From NCBI GenBank assembly GCA_947493005.1, contig CANLOY010000005.1:338184-402183 (forward strand): a stretch of DNA of 64,000 nt. Reading direction: 5' to 3'. The notes below the pieces were generated by a model. The model saw only the letters and a list, made by a program, of their open reading frames with translations, was not told the origin of the DNA and searched no databases. This DNA comes from an uncultured Roseivirga sp. GTDB lineage: Bacteria; Bacteroidota; Bacteroidia; Cytophagales; Cyclobacteriaceae. This document shows, piece by piece, positions 60,801 through 64,000 of this stretch (the first letter of the stretch is position 1; each line of letters starts with the position of its first letter). The position numbers were made by a program, and so were the translations under genes.

Positions 60801-63800
60801 AGAGTAATGTTGCAGTTATCATAAGAACCATTGTCTACCTGATTGGTAGTAATTGAAGCATTGCCATTGGCGTCCAGATATATTGTTACGTCCTGAGCGA
60901 TTACAGTAGGAGCAATGTTATCTACTATTGTAACAGTAGCAGTGGCTGTGGCCACATTACCGGACTGATCGGTAACAGAAAGTGTTACAATATTTTCACC
61001 CAGGTTGCTGCAATCAAACTCAGTTTTATCAATTGTTACATTAGCAATTCCACAGTTATCAGTGCTACCGGCATTGATTTGAAATGCAGAAACTGAAGCA
61101 CCTCCATTAGTATCGAGTGCTACGGTGATGTTTTGTGTATTTACTACCGGAGCGACATTATCAATTACTGTAATCGTAGCGGTAGAAGAAGCTGTGTTTC
61201 CGCTGTTATCAGTACCCGTTAATGTTACAGTATTAGTTCCAAGGTCATTACAATCGAAATCTACTTTATCGATGCTCAGAGTAATGTTGCAGTTATCATA
61301 AGAGCCATTGTCCACCTGAGTGGTAGTAATTGAAGCATTACCATTAGCATCCAGATATATTGTTAAATCCTGAGCAATTACAGTAGGAGCAATGTTGTCA
61401 ATGATTGTTACAGTAGCCGTAGCAGTAGCCGTATTACCATACATGTCTGTTACCGTCATTACTACAGTATTTTGACCAAGATCACTACAATCGAATGATG
61501 ATTTATCTAATGTAATTTCTGAGACTAGACAATTATCTGACGATCCATTGTCAATCTGTGTTCCTGTAATATTAGCATTACCATTAGCGTCCAGAGCTAC
61601 AGTAATATCTTGAGCAATTGCTGTAGGGTTAATATTATCAATAACCGTTACTGTTGCTGTAGCGATAGCTGTATTGCCACTGGCATCAGTACCTGTTAGT
61701 GTTACAGTATTGGTCACGCCAGCTTCATCACAGTTGAAAGTTTCCTTATCGATACTTAAAGTGATATTACAGTTATCGTAGGATCCGTTGTCTACTTGAG
61801 CTGCAGTAAGGCTAGCCTCACCATTTGCATCCAAATAGATTGTTACATCCTGAGCGATTACGGTAGGAGCAATGTTGTCAATAATTGTCACGGTTGCAGT
61901 TGCAGTAGTAACATTACCGGATTGGTCACTAACAGAAAGAGTTACAATGTTTTCACCCAGGTTACTGCAATCAAACTCAGTTTTGTCAATTGTTACATTA
62001 GCAACTCCACAGTTATCAGTACTTCCAGCATTGATTTGAGATGCGGATATAGAGGCCCCTCCGTTAGCATCGAGTGCCACGGTAATGTTTTGTGTATTCA
62101 CTACTGGTGCTATATTATCGATTACTGTGATAGTGGCCGTAGCAGAAGCAGAGTTACCGGCAGTATCGTTCCCGGTAAGGGTTACTACATGCTGTCCAAC
62201 ATCATTACAGTTGAAGTCGGTTCTATCAAGGCTGAGTGTGAGGTTACAGTTATCATAAGAACCATTGTCTACCTGAGCAGTAGCAACAGAAGCATTACCA
62301 TTTTGATCCAGGTAAACCGTTACATCCTGCGCGATTACGGTAGGGGTGATGTTATCAGCTATTGTTACGTTGAAAGTGTTAATGGTTTGGTTACCGTTAG
62401 TATCAGTCACAGAAAGTGTTACTGAGTTATTACCTAAGTCATCACAGTCGAAGCTTGTTTTGCTTAATACTTTAGTATCGATACCACAGTTATCAGCGCT
62501 GGAAATTTCTGCTTGAGCTAGAGTAAGAGTAGCATTACCATTAGCATCCAGTAGGAGTGCTACATCCTGAGTTTGAACAGCAGGAGGAGTATTGTCAACC
62601 ACAGTAACGATAGCAGTAGCCGTAGAGATATTACCATTGCTGTCAGTAACAGTAACCGTTACGGTGTTATCTCCGATGTTGCTACAGTTGAACGTATCGT
62701 TGTTCAGAGTAGCATTAACGATAGTACAGTTATCAGTAGTACAAGAAGAGAACTGGCTTACATCCGAAGTAACGGTTACATCAGAGAAGTTGATGGTAGG
62801 TCTTGTACCGCCACGTCCGCCACGTCCACCTCTTCCACCACCCCCGGTAGAAGGAGCCGGTATGTTTACGTTGGCATCCTGGCAGAAGTAAAGGACATCC
62901 GATCCTTTGATTTTACCATTTCCGTTTTCGTCAAGGTATATAAGAATGTTTTGCGTCTGTATGGTAGGAGCAGTATTATCTACAACGGTAACCGTAGCTG
63001 TAGCTGTAGCCGAGTTACCATGTTCATCAGTAGCGATTAGCGTTACTGTGTTGGCTCCAACATCATCACAATCGAAGTCAGACTTGGAGATAGTGAGGGT
63101 GATATCCCCACAACCATCAGAAGAGCCATTATCGATCATATCCGGAGTGATGGACACATTACCGTTTTGATCAAGTTCCACAGTGATGTCTTTGGTATCA
63201 ATGACAGGCGCCTGATTGTCTACGATAGTTACTGTAGCAGTAGCGGTAGTTGTATTACCACTGGCATCTTTAACAGTTACCGTTACGGTGTTAGTACCGA
63301 TGTCATTACAGTCGAAAGTTGTTTTATCCAGTTCAGTAGAAGTGATCTCACAGTTATCATAAGTACATATAGGGGCGATATCGATGATCGCTTCTCCAAT
63401 CCCCGGAACAGGCGTAGGCTCTGAAGTTCCGCCACCACCACAGTCGAAGTTAAGGATGTCATTAGCAGTGATGGTTACTGCCCCACCAGTACCGATTACA
63501 CGAGTAATGTTTTTAGTCACTACCGTAGGAGCGATGTTATCAGTTACAGTTACATTAGCTGTAGCCGTAGATACATTACCATTAACATCAGTAGCAGTAA
63601 GCGTAACAGTTTGCTGTCCCAGGTCACCACAATCAAAATCGGTAACATCGATAGTAAGCGAAGCGATACCACAGTTGTCAGCAGACCCATTATCTATTTG
63701 AGCGACAGTGATGGCAGCCACTCCATTTTCATTAAGGAATACTTCGATGTCCTGAGCGATAACGGTAGGCGCGATATTGTCTACCACAGTGATATTAGCT

Positions 63801-64000
63801 GTAGCCGAAGCAGTATTGCCAGCATTATCACTACCAGAAAGAGTTACAACATGCTGTCCAACATCACTACAGTTGAAGTCGGTTCTGTCCAGATCAAGTG
63901 TGAGGTTACAGTTATCATAAGAACCATTGTCTACCTGAGCAGTAGCAACAGAAGCATTACCATTTTGATCCAGGTAAACCGTTACATCCTGCGCGATTAC
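57833..64000 (-). CDS. Giant T9SS-exported protein with HYR/Ig-like repeats (5' part outside the window)
   Basis: The frame is open to the right edge, so at least 2055 residues are seen and the N-terminus is missing. A GTG at 63787 is only an internal codon. In coding order (right to left): about 14 Ig-like repeats of about 73 residues (64000 to about 60440), each with a DNIAPTVIAQDVTIYLDANG-like start and a DNC ... DFDC centre; an HYR-type domain (about 60440-60195); a SprB-like repeat (about 60190-59950, CNGGSDGVINANIDGGCGPY); a PKD-like domain; two copies of a Cys-containing domain (about 59630-59320 and 59180-58880); a unique beta domain (about 58850-58310); and a type A sorting domain (about 58090-57833, with VNAYPNPTRDFTTITFKA). 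It is most likely a very large surface adhesin. No catalytic site was found. Confidence 0.93.
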   Translation of the reverse strand, partial: VIAQDVTVYLDQNGNASVATAQVDNGSYDNCNLTLDLDRTDFNCSDVGQHVVTLSGSDNAGNTASATANITVVDNIAPTVIAQDIEVFLNENGVAAITVAQIDNGSADNCGIASLTIDVTDFDCGDLGQQTVTLTATDVNGNVSTATANVTVTDNIAPTVVTKNITRVIGTGGAVTITANDILNFDCGGGGTSEPTPVPGIGEAIIDIAPICTYDNCEITSTELDKTTFDCNDIGTNTVTVTVKDASGNTTTATATVTIVDNQAPVIDTKDITVELDQNGNVSITPDMIDNGSSDGCGDITLTISKSDFDCDDVGANTVTLIATDEHGNSATATATVTVVDNTAPTIQTQNILIYLDENGNGKIKGSDVLYFCQDANVNIPAPSTGGGGRGGRGGRGGTRPTINFSDVTVTSDVSQFSSCTTDNCTIVNATLNNDTFNCSNIGDNTVTVTVTDSNGNISTATAIVTVVDNTPPAVQTQDVALLLDANGNATLTLAQAEISSADNCGIDTKVLSKTSFDCDDLGNNSVTLSVTDTNGNQTINTFNVTIADNITPTVIAQDVTVYLDQNGNASVATAQVDNGSYDNCNLTLSLDRTDFNCNDVGQHVVTLTGNDTAGNSASATATITVIDNIAPVVNTQNITVALDANGGASISASQINAGSTDNCGVANVTIDKTEFDCSNLGENIVTLSVSDQSGNVTTATATVTIIDNIAPTVIAQDVTIYLDANGEASLTAAQVDNGSYDNCNITLSIDKETFNCDEAGVTNTVTLTGTDASGNTAIATATVTVIDNINPTAIAQDITVALDANGNANITGTQIDNGSSDNCLVSEITLDKSSFDCSDLGQNTVVMTVTDMYGNTATATATVTIIDNIAPTVIAQDLTIYLDANGNASITTTQVDNGSYDNCNITLSIDKVDFDCNDLGTNTVTLTGTDNSGNTASSTATITVIDNVAPVVNTQNITVALDTNGGASVSAFQINAGSTDNCGIANVTIDKTEFDCSNLGENIVTLSVTDQSGNVATATATVTIVDNIAPTVIAQDVTIYLDANGNASITTNQVDNGSYDNCNITLNLDKIDFDCNDLGANTVTLTGTDNSGNTSSAMATVTVIDNIAPVVNTQNITVALDANGEASVSAPQINAGSTDNCGIANITTNQTSFNCSHLGENTVTLTVTDQSGNITTSTAIVTVTDNINPVITNVPADIIFNETDNNCGEQINWTPPTATDNCTVTLTSSHSPGDFFDIGTTTVTYTAIDQAGNTVNASFNVTVIAKPITITLNAEVRNAEAGYNISCNGGSDGVINANIDGGCGPYTYSWSNGAEGNSIADVPAGIYTLTVTDSRGNSSSETITLSQPDPLSVEGSILPEFPGGNGGDQHTIYLGYGEQFVTLSALATGGNGNYTYAWSPESEISCIDNNSAIVAPKVTTDYEVIVTDEKGCSITKTFTVNVIDARCDGDNGGGDDECECEGKMKNFTVTYNGPSGATVRAYNQFGNRIIKTFYNVRNGDELTIRGFDHKGRLDAKTYLRVNYRNYMIHTSCSENIMGKSYGPFTVVSYTDGEGNVCNSGTDGDDLDEDDWGDYSWGDNNFYGGTASGFTYDEGDDNYSDQSSSQSCECEGRMRNFTVLYTGITGQRVKAYNKRGTYLIKSFDYVESGQQLVVEGFDRHGRLEAKTILKVGSFRYEVHTSCSENIIGQEFGPFKVIGYTDGQGNTCSIETEEPEVEVDSSCDAVAYSAQGHAMWLSRYSHYNNARYFFKENSGSLKQYSDGTATVTGTVYNINDWNDRWEIQINLAQGRTWDQWSALGRSYKDEYDLVTNEYKDWTYYIMDSRPSKTSKLIGKGYNSGREKVLSHMPSNYYYGFQVGVGANSKNLNYGISGWFYYLNYCGEWVQGDINMNLENCEDTTDPGGNCDIDVIEWDGKVSVCYQGKSYCVSQEDAATLIEWGGKLGNCEGISYNGDHEGDNAAEDEPIVEKISIDVNAYPNPTRDFTTITFKANQTGPATVNVYNTQGHVIGKLFNDIVEAEKTYTIEFNGSKLIEGIYLIRVNTAGYVETKKLMIKR
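60440..64000 (-). repeat. Array of about 14 tandem Ig-like repeat units in the giant gene
   Basis: Thirteen complete units and one partial unit, mostly about 219 nt, are seen. Two forms partly alternate: one with VIAQDVTIYLDANG and DNGSYDNC, another with VNTQNITVALDANG and NAGSTDNC. Two units carry insertions, one of them with a Gly/Arg-rich segment (about 62809-62857). Two segments of 104 nt are identical (62235-62338 and 63897-64000), at a distance of 1662 nt (554 codons), and the second runs into the window edge. This shows recent duplication or gene conversion. Confidence 0.85.

Noticed and set aside
60285..63701. Several open frames on the plus strand opposite the giant T9SS gene
   Set aside because: They mirror the repeat codons of the real minus-strand gene and have no independent start, family or codon support.
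60440..64000. Regularly spaced repeats that could suggest a CRISPR array
   Set aside because: The period is about 219 nt, the units are in-frame protein repeats, and there are no short conserved repeats with unique spacers.

Overview
The window looks like the chromosome of a Bacteroidota bacterium, most likely a free-living, marine-type member of the Cytophagales. The evidence is AT-rich DNA, Bacteroidota-style promoters (TTG-N19-TAnnTTTG, for example before rpsT and rpmB), starts without Shine-Dalgarno sites, two proteins with type IX secretion (T9SS) C-terminal sorting domains, outer-membrane barrels with carboxypeptidase-regulatory domains, a fused alpha/beta 2-oxoacid dehydrogenase E1, the Bacteroidota-specific DUF4295 protein beside L33, and bacillithiol genes (bshC and a YtxJ-type bacilliredoxin). 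The species cannot be fixed from this sequence. No rRNA, tRNA or CRISPR array was seen.

Layout. 1-386: right end of an IS3-family insertion sequence. 387-7300: mostly minus-strand housekeeping genes (pheT, a coiled-coil protein, zapA, rny; a DUF1684 protein, radC, rpsT). 7.4-8.9 kb: two secreted proteins. 8.9-11.3 kb: bacilliredoxin and fused E1. 11.4-13.8 kb: M16 peptidase, ispF, mnmD. 14-18.2 kb: a lipoprotein and a 1239-residue T9SS cargo. 18.2-29.2 kb, minus strand: folate cyclo-ligase, bshC, rimO, ftsY, DUF4295, rpmG, an M23-like lipoprotein, an M24 aminopeptidase, rpmB, two bacterial-PH-domain membrane proteins and a DUF5522 protein. 29.2-30.8 kb: ornithine aminotransferase and a small membrane protein.

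30.9-47.9 kb is the most unusual part. A TPR sensor kinase and NarL-type response regulator are followed by plus-strand genes for mostly secreted, mostly unrecognised proteins, including a 959-residue TPR-CHAT (caspase-like) protein with both catalytic residues. Four transcription units here carry the same upstream element, AGYACGGAT-N4-AAACMCC, 58-65 nt before the likely start codon of the first gene. This looks like a local, uncharacterised regulon.

47.9-53.7 kb: two paralogous outer-membrane beta-barrel proteins, one with RGG-like glycine-rich tracts. 53.9-56.1 kb: DUF2975, a small HTH regulator, DUF4870 and hemB. 56.1-57.7 kb: a fatty acid desaturase and a GroES-like protein. 57.8 kb to the right edge: a giant repetitive T9SS cargo whose N-terminus lies outside the window.
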